The notes beneath the pieces were generated by a model. It made no database searches and had not been told where the DNA came from. It saw only the letters and a list, made by a program, of their open reading frames with translations. A stretch of 51,697 bases of DNA from Nodularia sp. (in: cyanobacteria) (GTDB lineage: Bacteria; Cyanobacteriota; Cyanobacteriia; Cyanobacteriales; Nostocaceae), in assembly GCA_007692755.1 (NCBI GenBank), contig REBL01000151.1, positions 1-51,697 of the forward strand, in the 5' to 3' direction. The translations under genes and the position numbers were made by a program. Within the stretch, counting starts at the first letter, position 1. Each line of letters begins with the position of its first letter. Below, in pieces: positions 8,752 to 17,199 of this stretch.

Positions 8752-10035
8752 ATGACTTTGCTGACATCTGATCAAGACACTTTTGAACAACCACAAGATG
8801 ACGAAGTTGTTTTATCGGTAAAGAATGTATCTAAGCGGTTTTGTCGGGATTTGAAAAAGTCGCTCTTTTATGGGATACAAGATATAGCGGGTGAAGTGTT
8901 GGGATTAAGTAGAAGTACTGTCTCGCTGCGGAAGAGCGAGTTTTGGGCGCTGAACGATGTCAGCCTAGAATTGCGCCGTGGGGAAGCTTTAGGATTAGTT
9001 GGGGCAAATGGGGCTGGGAAGACGACGCTGCTAAAGGTTATTAGTGGTTTAATTAAGCCGGATTATGGTTCGGTAGAGGTTAATGGACGAGTTGCGCCGT
9101 TGATTGCTTTGGGGGCTGGGTTTAATCCTATTTTGACGGGACGGGAAAATATTTATGTCAATATGTCAATTTTGGGTTTGTCAAAGCAGGAAATTGATGC
9201 GCGGTTTAATCAGGTTCTAGAGTTTTCGGAGATTGGGGAGGCGATTGATGCGCCAGTTCAGAGTTATAGTTCGGGGATGGCAGCCCGATTGGGGTTTGCT
9301 TCTGCAATTCATACAGAGCCAGATATTTTATTGATTGATGAAGTGCTAGCGGTTGGTGATGCCAAATTCAGAAGCAAATGTACACGTAGACTGACTGAGC
9401 TTCGCCGGAAAGGGACAGCTTTTATATTTGTGAGTCATAATTCTATGGCAATTATGGCAGTTGCCACTTCTGCTATTTATTTGTGTCGCGGCCAGTTATT
9501 ATTTTCTGGCAGTACAGAAACAGTTATTAGAAAGTATGAGGAAGATTTATTTCTAGATGGTGTAGAAGTTACTCAAGGAGGAATGTATCTCAAAGAAAGA
9601 ACAGAATCTCAAAGTTCTGGCATAGATATCACTTCTCTTTGTTTCCAGAATTCACAAAGGAAAACGCTCGATTTTATTACTAGTGGGGAACCTGCTAAAT
9701 TTTCTGTTGAACTTAAGGTACATCGGGACATTGAAAATATCAGCTTACGTATAGCAGTTTATGAAGTAGGTGGAGAAAGTGACACGGTTTTGTTTTTGAG
9801 TGGGATAATGGATGAAAAAACTTTTCATGCTCACCCAGGAAAGTGCGAAATTGTAATTGATGTGCCATATGTAGGTTTTAAACCAGGCATTTATACAGCA
9901 AAAATTAATGTTAGACAAGGCAAGCACTTCATATTTGACACTATCGAATCTTATAAATTTATAGTCAAAGGAGATGCAAAGATGAGTAAATGCAAATTTT
10001 ATCAACCTCGATCATGGCATTTTAGTGAATTATGA
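8752..10035 (+). CDS. wzt: Polysaccharide ABC transporter ATP-binding protein with C-terminal Wzt domain
   Basis: The 427-residue protein has a nucleotide-binding domain and an extra C-terminal domain. Walker A GANGAGKTT lies at residues about 84-92, the signature YSSGMAARLGFA at about 171-182 and Walker B ILLIDEVLAVGD at about 192-203. Residues about 285-427 form a beta-rich module resembling the Wzt carbohydrate-binding domain, which in O-antigen systems recognises the finished non-reducing end of the glycan. This implies that the exported polymer may carry a terminal cap. Codon use is uniform with the permease gene. Base composition becomes more AT-rich towards the 3' end, in line with a variable substrate-binding module. 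Confidence 0.92.
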   Translation: MTLLTSDQDTFEQPQDDEVVLSVKNVSKRFCRDLKKSLFYGIQDIAGEVLGLSRSTVSLRKSEFWALNDVSLELRRGEALGLVGANGAGKTTLLKVISGLIKPDYGSVEVNGRVAPLIALGAGFNPILTGRENIYVNMSILGLSKQEIDARFNQVLEFSEIGEAIDAPVQSYSSGMAARLGFASAIHTEPDILLIDEVLAVGDAKFRSKCTRRLTELRRKGTAFIFVSHNSMAIMAVATSAIYLCRGQLLFSGSTETVIRKYEEDLFLDGVEVTQGGMYLKERTESQSSGIDITSLCFQNSQRKTLDFITSGEPAKFSVELKVHRDIENISLRIAVYEVGGESDTVLFLSGIMDEKTFHAHPGKCEIVIDVPYVGFKPGIYTAKINVRQGKHFIFDTIESYKFIVKGDAKMSKCKFYQPRSWHFSEL

Positions 10036-10078
10036 TAAACTTGTTAAGTAATACTTGATTTGGATGGCTTTTACACAA

Positions 10079-10098
10079 TTACTTAATTAATTAAGTAA
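10079..10098. repeat. 20-bp perfect AT-rich palindrome
   Basis: The half-site TTACTTAATT is followed immediately by its exact complement. It lies 40-60 nt upstream of the pyruvyltransferase start. It could be an operator, or simply a hairpin in the leader RNA. Confidence 0.6.
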
Positions 10099-10138
10099 CG
10101 CGACTTAACATCATATTCAATCTAAGAAAAAAAATATT

Positions 10139-11428
10139 ATGAAGTTACTTTATATTGGAGACAATCGAAATAGATCCAATTGGGGCTGTAGAGCTACTTC
10201 TATTGCTCTGAGGCGATTGTTAGATCGTATAGCTCCTGTTTCGGGAGTGATATATGGCAAAGAGGTTGCGGCATATTCCTGTACACCTACTCCTATAAAT
10301 AGTTTGATTCCTTTAAAATTGTTTATGTTTAGTTATAGAAATCGTAACACAAGGTTTTTTAGGGATTATGTAGAATTTGAGAAAAATTTCCACCTAAAAA
10401 TGGACTATGTTACAGAAAATGTTAATGAAAGTGTAAGAAATTTTCTTAAGTATAAAAACTTTTATCCGCATTTAAGTGAAATATATGAATTTATCGAATC
10501 TTGTGATGCGCTTGTATTCAATGGCGAGGGAGACATAATTTTTACTACACCCCCAAGAAGAAATCACATATTTTATTTAATGATCATTGAGATTGCACAT
10601 CAATTAGGGAAAAAGATTTTTTACGTAAATTCTATGATATCTCCCTGTCCATCGACAGGGATAAATAAAAAAAATTATGATCAAACTATTACAACATTGT
10701 CAAAATGTTCCTTTGTCTCAGTTAGAGACTTAGAGTCATTAAGCCTATTAAACAAATTTAATTTAAATACAAAATATGGTTATATTCCTGATGCTCTATT
10801 TACTTGGTTTCACTATTTTGATGAATCATCAAAATTAAATTTAAAAAATGGCGATTTCTTAATACCTTTTCCTGAGAAAGAGTCATACTTTGGTAAATTA
10901 AATTTATCCAAACCTTATATTTGCGTTGGAGGAAGTTCTTTAGCTGCTTGGGATAAAGAAAAAGCTATTCCAAGATATATAGAATTGGTCAATACTCTAA
11001 AAAATATTGGAATTAATACTGTTTTAGTCCAAAGTTGTGACGGTGATGTATTTTTACAAAAAGTTGCATTGAGTACAAATGTTCCAATAGTACCTGTCGA
11101 AACTCCTATTTTGCTGGCGGCAACAGTTTTAGCTAATGCTCAAGTATTTATATCTGGGCGGTATCACCCGTCTATTATGGCCTCTTTGGGAGGAACTCCT
11201 TGTATATTTCTAGGCTCTAATTCACATAAAACTAGAAGCTTACAAGACGTTCTTGAATATGAAAATGTAGTAGAGTTCTCTGCTTATCCATCGTTACAAG
11301 AGTGTCAAGAGATTCTTAAAATGGCTCAAGAAATGCTGGAAGAAGGTGAAGAGAGAAGAAATAAAATTTTAACAGTAGTTAAAAAACTTGCATTAGAGGC
11401 TGAATCTGTAGCTACTTTTATTAAGTGA
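10139..11428 (+). CDS. Polysaccharide pyruvyltransferase family protein
   Basis: Enzymes of this family attach a pyruvate ketal from phosphoenolpyruvate to a sugar in a polysaccharide, adding negative charge. The 429-residue protein has the GT-B-like architecture of the family: IGDNRNRSNWGCRATS at residues about 5-20 (close to the common GDxNxGD opening), an acidic VFNGEGDIIF segment near residue 125, and the conserved ISGRYHPSIMASLGGTPCIFLG near residues 338-360, where RYH is the family signature. The Wzt gene precedes it by about 100 nt and a sulfotransferase follows by 86 nt. The substrate sugar is unknown. Some members of this Pfam family have other roles, so the ketalase activity is probable rather than certain. 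Confidence 0.85.
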   Translation: MKLLYIGDNRNRSNWGCRATSIALRRLLDRIAPVSGVIYGKEVAAYSCTPTPINSLIPLKLFMFSYRNRNTRFFRDYVEFEKNFHLKMDYVTENVNESVRNFLKYKNFYPHLSEIYEFIESCDALVFNGEGDIIFTTPPRRNHIFYLMIIEIAHQLGKKIFYVNSMISPCPSTGINKKNYDQTITTLSKCSFVSVRDLESLSLLNKFNLNTKYGYIPDALFTWFHYFDESSKLNLKNGDFLIPFPEKESYFGKLNLSKPYICVGGSSLAAWDKEKAIPRYIELVNTLKNIGINTVLVQSCDGDVFLQKVALSTNVPIVPVETPILLAATVLANAQVFISGRYHPSIMASLGGTPCIFLGSNSHKTRSLQDVLEYENVVEFSAYPSLQECQEILKMAQEMLEEGEERRNKILTVVKKLALEAESVATFIK

Positions 11429-11514
11429 TTGAAAAATTAAAAACTGAAGATAAATCTCAAAAACAAAATAATACTTAAAAAAATCTCAAAGTAAATAAAG
11501 GAAATCAAGGAATA

Positions 11515-12219
11515 ATGGCAATATCTCATAGACACAAATTTATTTTTGTTCATATACCAAAATGTGGTGGGACTAGTATAGAAAAAGCTTTATGTACATT
11601 TACAAAGCTGGATTTAATGAATCCAAGACTATTATCTGAAGAAGAAATTAAAGAAAAGAATTTATTATTGGGTGGTTCTTTGCACAGACTAGAAAGACAC
11701 CTATCAGCCATTGAAATTAAAACGCTGATTGAAAAGCAAGAATTTGAAGATTACTTCAAGTTTTCTATTGTCAGAAATCCCTTTTCTCGACTAGTGTCTT
11801 TTTATAACTTTGTCCTGAAAAATAAAAATCCTGATCATACAAAATTGCAAGTCAAGTTAGTGCTAAATTCTGTTAATTTTAAAGATTTTGTAACTTGCGC
11901 CCTTCAAACAGAACAGATGGATCTATTTTTTAATCAATATAAATACATTTGCGATGAAACCCAAAATAATCTCATGAACTTTACAGGCAAACTTGAAAAC
12001 CTCTCCGAGGACTTTAATTATGGTATTAAAACTATACGATCTAGGGAAAAATTTCCTCTCCGATTACTTCAAAATTTTCCTGGCTTCAAAAAGCCTACTC
12101 TACCTCATATAAACCTTTCAAAATCTGTTGATTATAGAGAATATTATGACAATGAACTGAGAGAGAAAGTTGAACAAGCCTGTGAAAAAGACCTCTATTT
12201 TTTTGACTATCAGTTTTGA
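11515..12219 (+). CDS. Carbohydrate sulfotransferase, family 2 type
   Basis: The 234-residue protein has the two PAPS-binding motifs of sulfotransferases. The 5'-phosphosulfate loop is FVHIPKCGGTSIEKAL (residues about 11-26), and the 3'-phosphate-binding segment is FSIVRNPFSRLVSFYNF (about 83-99), with the conserved RNPxxRxxSxY pattern. HIPKCGGTS is characteristic of the sulfotransferase_2 and heparan or chondroitin sulfotransferase group. It has no signal peptide, so it would act in the cytoplasm on lipid-linked or nascent glycan before export. The cysC gene 4 kb upstream can provide PAPS. The acceptor sugar is unknown. Confidence 0.88.
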   Translation: MAISHRHKFIFVHIPKCGGTSIEKALCTFTKLDLMNPRLLSEEEIKEKNLLLGGSLHRLERHLSAIEIKTLIEKQEFEDYFKFSIVRNPFSRLVSFYNFVLKNKNPDHTKLQVKLVLNSVNFKDFVTCALQTEQMDLFFNQYKYICDETQNNLMNFTGKLENLSEDFNYGIKTIRSREKFPLRLLQNFPGFKKPTLPHINLSKSVDYREYYDNELREKVEQACEKDLYFFDYQF

Positions 12220-12339
12220 TTAATTCTTCAATCCTAAATATAGGATAAGGTATTCTTTCCCATTCCAAATCTTTCACAAGATTAAAATGAAGATTAAAAC
12301 AACGGTTGATAATCTAAAGCCTTTTGAGAGTACAAAATC

Positions 12340-13023
12340 TTGATTTCAATCATTGCTATTATCCCCGCCAGAGGTGGTTCTAAAGGCGTTCTTGGGAAAA
12401 ACATCCGCCTCCTAGTAGATAAACCCCTCATCGCGCATTCAATCATAGATGCACAAGAAGCCCATTTGGTTGATGCGATCTACGTCACGACCGACGACTC
12501 AGAAATTGTATCTGTATCACGCAGCTATGGAGCAGAAGTAATTCAACGCCCAATAGAATTGGCGACAGATACTGCATCATCAGAATCTGCTCTTCTCCAT
12601 GCTTTAACTGAAATTGAAAAAACAGGTATCAACCCTGAACTGGTTGTATTTTTACAATGTACATCTCCTCTACGTACTGGATCAGATATTGATCGGGCTA
12701 TCGAGCAATTGCGTTCAGAAAATGCAGATTCCTTACTCTCTGTTTCCCCAACCCATCGTTTTCTTTGGCATCAGGTCAACGGTGTTACTGAGTCTATTAA
12801 CTACGACTACCGCCACCGCCAGCGCCGCCAAGATATGAATCCCCAATATATGGAAAATGGTTCAATTTATATCTTTAAACCTTGCGTATTAAAGGAATTA
12901 CATAACCGATTGGGCGGCAAAATTTCTCTATTCATCATGAATGAAGAGCAAAGTTATGAAATAGATTCTTTAGAAGATTTTCAGTATGTAGATTTTTTAA
13001 TGAATCAAGCACATAAATATTAA
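12340..13023 (+). CDS. neuA: CMP-nonulosonate (acylneuraminate) cytidylyltransferase
   Basis: The enzyme activates a sialic-acid-like nine-carbon sugar with CTP. The 227-residue protein opens with [18 protein letters not shown] (residues 4-21), the nucleotide-binding motif of the family, and carries [47 protein letters not shown] and a C-terminal YEIDSLEDF, all usual for NeuA, PseF or LegF enzymes. Which nonulosonic acid it handles cannot be told. The start is a TTG whose TTGA overlaps the TGA of an 18-codon upstream frame (ATG at 12287), suggesting translational coupling or a relic. The nonulosonate synthase gene lies 1.1 kb downstream. Confidence 0.88.
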   Translation: MISIIAIIPARGGSKGVLGKNIRLLVDKPLIAHSIIDAQEAHLVDAIYVTTDDSEIVSVSRSYGAEVIQRPIELATDTASSESALLHALTEIEKTGINPELVVFLQCTSPLRTGSDIDRAIEQLRSENADSLLSVSPTHRFLWHQVNGVTESINYDYRHRQRRQDMNPQYMENGSIYIFKPCVLKELHNRLGGKISLFIMNEEQSYEIDSLEDFQYVDFLMNQAHKY

Positions 13024-13027
13024 TATA

Positions 13028-13120
13028 ATGAAAAATATGATAAATTTACCAGATTTTGCGAAAACCTTTGAATATAAAAATGACTTATACTTATTAATTG
13101 TGAAAATTAAGAAATTATGA
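13028..13120 (+). pseudogene. Possible methyltransferase N-terminal relic
   Basis: An ATG at 13028 opens 30 codons ending in TGA. The peptide contains INLPDFAKTFEYKNDLYL, which resembles the opening of TylF or FkbM-neighbourhood SAM methyltransferases (FEYExxFYL) that are common in cyanobacterial glycan loci. After this the frame closes. Short length makes the match tentative; it could also be a small leader peptide. Confidence 0.35.
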
Positions 13121-13123
13121 TAA

Positions 13124-13990
13124 ATGTGTAATAACAATAAAATTTTTATCCATGCTGGTTGGAATAAAACAGCAACAACATTTTTGCAAAGAAACCTTTT
13201 TGTACCAATTTTTGGTGAGGGTCTAATCGGACCAAATACACAATTTAATGACCTACAAAGAAAATCACCAGAACAACCTTTACTGATATCTGATGAGTCA
13301 ATTTTAGGAGTAACAATCTTTAAACGAAACTCGTGTCGCAACATTCAACGATTTAACTTTTTAGACAACTGGGCAAAAATAGCACCAAACACCCAATTTA
13401 TATTAGGTGTGAGAAAGCATGATGATTTTATTGAATCTTTATATCGTCAATATCTACATGTGGGTGGAGATATGAAAGCTGAAAATTTTATAGACATCCA
13501 CAATAATAATGGCTTCATTAAGGTCGAAGAATTATTATATGAGCCAATCTTAATGAAACTTTTCAGTCTCTTCCCCCGGCAACACTTGATTTATGATTTC
13601 GATTTATTTAAGACCAATCCTAACATCTTGATAACGGAATTATTTTCTTTTATTGGACTTGATTTATCTGATTTAGATGAGCTTCTGGGGAAAGCAATGA
13701 ACTCCAATTCAGAGAATAGCAGTGTTGGTTATAAATCTGCATCAGCTTTGAGAGTTGTCAATAAATTTGTATCGTCCCCTTTGTTTCCGAATAAACCTAT
13801 CCCAAAATCATTTTTTCGATTTATGGCATTGGGCAAAACTCCAAGAGAATTATTTCAGTCACTACCAAAGGAGAAAGTGAAACGGAGACTTACCCAAAAT
13901 CTGTATGAGTCACTCCGCGATAAGTTGGACTTGGACTGGAAAGCGATTGAAACGAGCTATGTCAATATATCTAATGTTAAATCTAAATGA
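13124..13990 (+). CDS. Sulfotransferase-like protein
   Basis: The 288-residue protein begins with IFIHAGWNKTATTFLQRNL (residues 7-25), a clear version of the 5'-phosphosulfate-binding loop. FILGVRKHDDFIESLYRQYL further on has the arginine and serine spacing of the 3'-phosphate site. Overall sequence is diverged from the first sulfotransferase of the locus, so the two probably sulfate different positions or sugars. There is no signal peptide. ATG 13124 lies three bases after the stop of a 30-codon relic frame. A hairpin at 14004-14031 follows the stop. The P-loop is convincing; the rest is weaker, so other PAPS- or nucleotide-binding functions remain possible. Confidence 0.72.
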   Translation: MCNNNKIFIHAGWNKTATTFLQRNLFVPIFGEGLIGPNTQFNDLQRKSPEQPLLISDESILGVTIFKRNSCRNIQRFNFLDNWAKIAPNTQFILGVRKHDDFIESLYRQYLHVGGDMKAENFIDIHNNNGFIKVEELLYEPILMKLFSLFPRQHLIYDFDLFKTNPNILITELFSFIGLDLSDLDELLGKAMNSNSENSSVGYKSASALRVVNKFVSSPLFPNKPIPKSFFRFMALGKTPRELFQSLPKEKVKRRLTQNLYESLRDKLDLDWKAIETSYVNISNVKSK

Positions 13991-14003
13991 TTTTTAATAT
14001 GTA

Positions 14004-14031
14004 GTTTTTCTGCTGATTCAGCAGTAAAAAC
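14004..14031 (+). terminator. Hairpin after the sulfotransferase-like gene
   Basis: GTTTTTCTGCTG pairs with CAGCAGTAAAAAC with one bulge, starting about 14 nt after the stop codon. A T-rich but not pure-T segment follows. It may be a weak terminator or an RNA-stabilising hairpin within the operon. Confidence 0.4.
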
Positions 14032-14097
14032 TTTGTTAATATTCTGGACATTACCCCCCTTAATTCCAATTAAAAAGGGATAAACCTGGAAAATAAT

Positions 14098-16344
14098 ATG
14101 ATTATAGATAAAAATTTATCAAAATATATTGTCTTTGCTGAAGACGATATCATCAACGCGCTGAAAAAAATCAGTGACAACAAAAACCGCATTATCTTTT
14201 CAGTGACCGAAGCAGGAGTTTTAGAAGGTGTCCTCACTGATGGGGACTTTCGCCGTTGGTTAGTGCAGCAAGATACGATTAATTTAAATCAACCAGTCTC
14301 GAAAATTTCTAACAAAAACTATAAATATGTTGATTACACAGAAGACCCGGCAAAGATTCAGTCTTACTTTTCTCAAGAAATTGAATTTATCCCGCTTTTA
14401 GATAAAACCCGTCATTTAGTAGCAGTTGCTTGTCGTAAATCCGAAGGCATCCGCATTGGTGATTTTATCATTGATGCCCAATCTCCTACTTTTGTAATTG
14501 CTGAGATTGGTAATAATCACAACGGTAGTCTTGAACTAGCAAAACAGTTAATTGATGCGGCCATAGCAGCTGGAGCCGACTGTGCTAAATTCCAAATGCG
14601 GGATCTCAAATCTCTCTATAGCAATGCCGGTAATGCTAATGATGCCAGTGAGGATTTAGGTTCACAGTACACACTAGATTTACTATCCCGCTTTCAACTG
14701 ACTTCCGAAGAATTTTTTGCAGCCTTTGACTATTGCCATTCCCAAGGGATATTACCTCTGTGTACTCCTTGGGATTTAGAAAGTCTGGCTTTGCTAGAAG
14801 AATACGGGATGCAGGCTTACAAGGTTGCATCTGCTGATTTAACAAACCATGACCTGTTAACAGCCCTGGCGAAAACAGGTAAGCCATTACTATGTTCCAC
14901 AGGGATGGCGACAGAACAAGAAATATTGGAAGTAGTAGCCTTACTCAAACGATTGGGAGCTATGTATGTGCTACTTCACTGCAATTCAACCTATCCAGCC
15001 CCATTTAAGGATGTTAACCTCAATTACATAGAGCGATTAAAGGAAATTGGCGACTGTCCGGTTGGTTACTCTGGACATGAGCGCGGAATTAATGTTGCGA
15101 TCGCCTCTGTAGCTAAGGGTGCTAAGGTGATTGAAAAACACTTCACCCTAGACAAAACAATGGAAGGCAACGATCACAAAGTTAGCCTGTTACCAGATGA
15201 GTTTCGCCTAATGGTGGAGGGAATTCGCCAAGTTGAGCAGTCCCTGGGGGAAAGTGGCGATCGCAAACTCAGCCAGGGTGAGTTAATGAACCGGGAAACA
15301 TTAGCCAAAAGCTTAGTGATTAATTGCAACCTGGAAGCTGGGGAAGTCATCACCGCAGCTATGATTGAGGTAAAAAGTCCAGGTAAAGGTTTGCAGCCAA
15401 ATCGCAAAGCTGAACTGATTGGTAAACGGACAAAACGCAACTTTAAAGCTGGTGATTTCTTCTACCCTAGCGATTTAGAATATGAACAAGTAAAAGCACG
15501 AAATTACAACTTTAAGCGTCCTTGGGGTCTACCTGTTCGCTATCATGACTTTCAAGCTCTCCTTGGCAAATCTAATCCTGACCTGCTAGAGTTTCACCTG
15601 AGTTACAAAGATTTAGAACAAGATATTAATCAATTTTTTCAACAATCTTATGATTTAGATTTAGTAGTTCACGCACCAGAATTATTTGCTGGTGATCACT
15701 TACTGGATCTCTGTTCGCAGAATGAAGCTTATCGTCAGCGTTCAATTGCCGAACTCCAGCGAGTCATTGAGATTACCCAAAAACTCAAACCTTACTTTAA
15801 GCGGTCTGTTCGTCCCTGTATAGTAACTAATATCGGTGGCTTTACCTCAGATGCACCAATGGGGCGATCTCAACGAGAGCAACTTTATGATTTACTGAGT
15901 GATAGCCTTTCCCAGCTTGATGCTACAGGTGTTGAAGTCATTCCCCAAACTATGCCGCCATTTCCTTGGCATTTTGGTGGTCAGCGATATCATAACCTCT
16001 TCGTTGACCCCCACGATACCGCCGACTTTTGCCGTCAACATGGGTATCGAGTCTGTTTAGATATCTCACACTCGAAGTTGGCGTGTAATCACCATAAATG
16101 GTCATTCAAAGAGTTTATTGAGCAAGTGGGGGCTTATGTAGCACATCTACATATTGCCGATTCAGAGGGTTTGGATGGTGAAGGCTTACAGATTGGTGAA
16201 GGTGAAATTGACTTTCCGGCTTTAGCGGAAGACTTAGAGAAGACTGCGCCAAATGCGTCCTTTATCCCTGAAATTTGGCAGGGACATAAAAACGAAGGCG
16301 AAGGTTTTTGGATAGCACTTGAGATATTGGAAGCATATTTATAG
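14098..16344 (+). CDS. neuB: Nonulosonate synthase fusion: CBS - NeuB - SAF - xylose-isomerase-like TIM barrel
   Basis: The NeuB part condenses phosphoenolpyruvate with a hexosamine-type sugar to make a sialic-acid-like nonulosonate. The 748-residue protein is twice the usual length of NeuB (about 340-360). Residues about 1-120 look like a CBS pair (AGVLEGVLTDGDFRRWL). Residues about 122-365 are NeuB (FVIAEIGNNHNGSLELAKQLI, LHCNSTYPAP, GYSGHERG, IEKHFTLDKTMEGNDHKVSL). Residues about 398-460 are an antifreeze-like SAF domain. Residues about 475-748 are a TIM barrel of the AP endonuclease 2/sugar isomerase type, with CLDISHSK, AHLHIADSEG and FIPEIWQGH as likely metal-site segments. The last domain may catalyse an isomerase or epimerase step feeding NeuB. 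The next gene starts 11 nt after its stop. Confidence 0.9.
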   Translation: MIIDKNLSKYIVFAEDDIINALKKISDNKNRIIFSVTEAGVLEGVLTDGDFRRWLVQQDTINLNQPVSKISNKNYKYVDYTEDPAKIQSYFSQEIEFIPLLDKTRHLVAVACRKSEGIRIGDFIIDAQSPTFVIAEIGNNHNGSLELAKQLIDAAIAAGADCAKFQMRDLKSLYSNAGNANDASEDLGSQYTLDLLSRFQLTSEEFFAAFDYCHSQGILPLCTPWDLESLALLEEYGMQAYKVASADLTNHDLLTALAKTGKPLLCSTGMATEQEILEVVALLKRLGAMYVLLHCNSTYPAPFKDVNLNYIERLKEIGDCPVGYSGHERGINVAIASVAKGAKVIEKHFTLDKTMEGNDHKVSLLPDEFRLMVEGIRQVEQSLGESGDRKLSQGELMNRETLAKSLVINCNLEAGEVITAAMIEVKSPGKGLQPNRKAELIGKRTKRNFKAGDFFYPSDLEYEQVKARNYNFKRPWGLPVRYHDFQALLGKSNPDLLEFHLSYKDLEQDINQFFQQSYDLDLVVHAPELFAGDHLLDLCSQNEAYRQRSIAELQRVIEITQKLKPYFKRSVRPCIVTNIGGFTSDAPMGRSQREQLYDLLSDSLSQLDATGVEVIPQTMPPFPWHFGGQRYHNLFVDPHDTADFCRQHGYRVCLDISHSKLACNHHKWSFKEFIEQVGAYVAHLHIADSEGLDGEGLQIGEGEIDFPALAEDLEKTAPNASFIPEIWQGHKNEGEGFWIALEILEAYL

Positions 16345-16354
16345 AAATTTGATC

Positions 16355-17149
16355 ATGCAAAAAAATACTAATGAGTGCTTTATAATCGGTTCGGGACGCT
16401 CTCTTCTAAAACTGACTTCTGAGGAAAAAAATTATCTTAATGCACATCCTCACACATTAGCTATGAATAAATACCTTCTCTTTCACGAGAAGATAGGAGT
16501 CATACCTAAAGCTATGTTTATAGGAGATTTCCACTTTCCTGCACACAAAGTATTTTTGGAAACAATTAAACAGGCTTTAAGACTAAATTTTAAGCCAACA
16601 TACTATGCTGATCAATACTATAAAGAACTATTTATTAAGCCATTCTATAGACCATATTGGAATCTAAAAACTCGCTACAATCTTTATCGCAATAAGAGTT
16701 TTTTCGCACCTCTGAATGTATCTTATGAAAAATTGAAATTTTTTAAAGCTACACTTAGAGACCATCCTGAATTTATATGGGGAGAAAGCCTCAATGATGA
16801 ACTCTTTTTCCAAAGAGGTTCACTGTCAACAGCTTTAAACATAGCTTACATTATTTATCCATCTTGCAAAATTAAGCTTGTAGGCATTGATTTAACAGAA
16901 CCTGAGTGCTTTTTTGAAGAAGAATTGAAACTTCGTTCTGACTTACGTGATACTTACTATGACGAACTTGCCCAAAAAGCTCGTCGCCATTTTACAGCAG
17001 TGCCGACGCAGGCAGGAACAGTTTTAGACAAATTTCCTCTGATAAAAGAAAAGCTAAAAATTAAAGGAGGGGACTTATTCTGTTGCAATCCAAATAGCTT
17101 AATCGTATCTGAAGGATTAGCAGAATATGTACCAATTATTGAAGCTTAA
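16355..17149 (+). CDS. Candidate GT42/DUF115-like glycosyltransferase (possible nonulosonate transferase)
   Basis: The frame is open from 16319, but I chose ATG 16355, which gives 264 residues and avoids overlap with the neuB fusion. The N-terminus CFIIGSGRSLLKL resembles the (I/V)xGxGPSL nucleotide-binding opening of CstII-type GT42 sialyltransferases and DUF115 proteins. GSLSTALNIAYIIYPSCKIK followed by LVGIDL corresponds to the TGVxxAxxAxxLGxxxIyLxGiD block of those families. The protein lies directly behind the CMP-nonulosonate genes neuA and neuB, which fits a transferase that uses the CMP sugar. Sequence similarity is limited to motifs read by eye, so the activity is a hypothesis. There is no membrane segment. 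Confidence 0.55.
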   Translation: MQKNTNECFIIGSGRSLLKLTSEEKNYLNAHPHTLAMNKYLLFHEKIGVIPKAMFIGDFHFPAHKVFLETIKQALRLNFKPTYYADQYYKELFIKPFYRPYWNLKTRYNLYRNKSFFAPLNVSYEKLKFFKATLRDHPEFIWGESLNDELFFQRGSLSTALNIAYIIYPSCKIKLVGIDLTEPECFFEEELKLRSDLRDTYYDELAQKARRHFTAVPTQAGTVLDKFPLIKEKLKIKGGDLFCCNPNSLIVSEGLAEYVPIIEA

Positions 17150-17199
17150 AAAACAGGTATTATGTGCTTTTATTTTTCGCTATTTGAATTTGCGATGTC

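Noticed and set aside
16319-16354. Upstream extension of the GT42-like gene
   Set aside because: It would overlap the end of the neuB fusion by 26 nt and adds residues before the conserved IIGSG opening; ATG 16355 is more natural.
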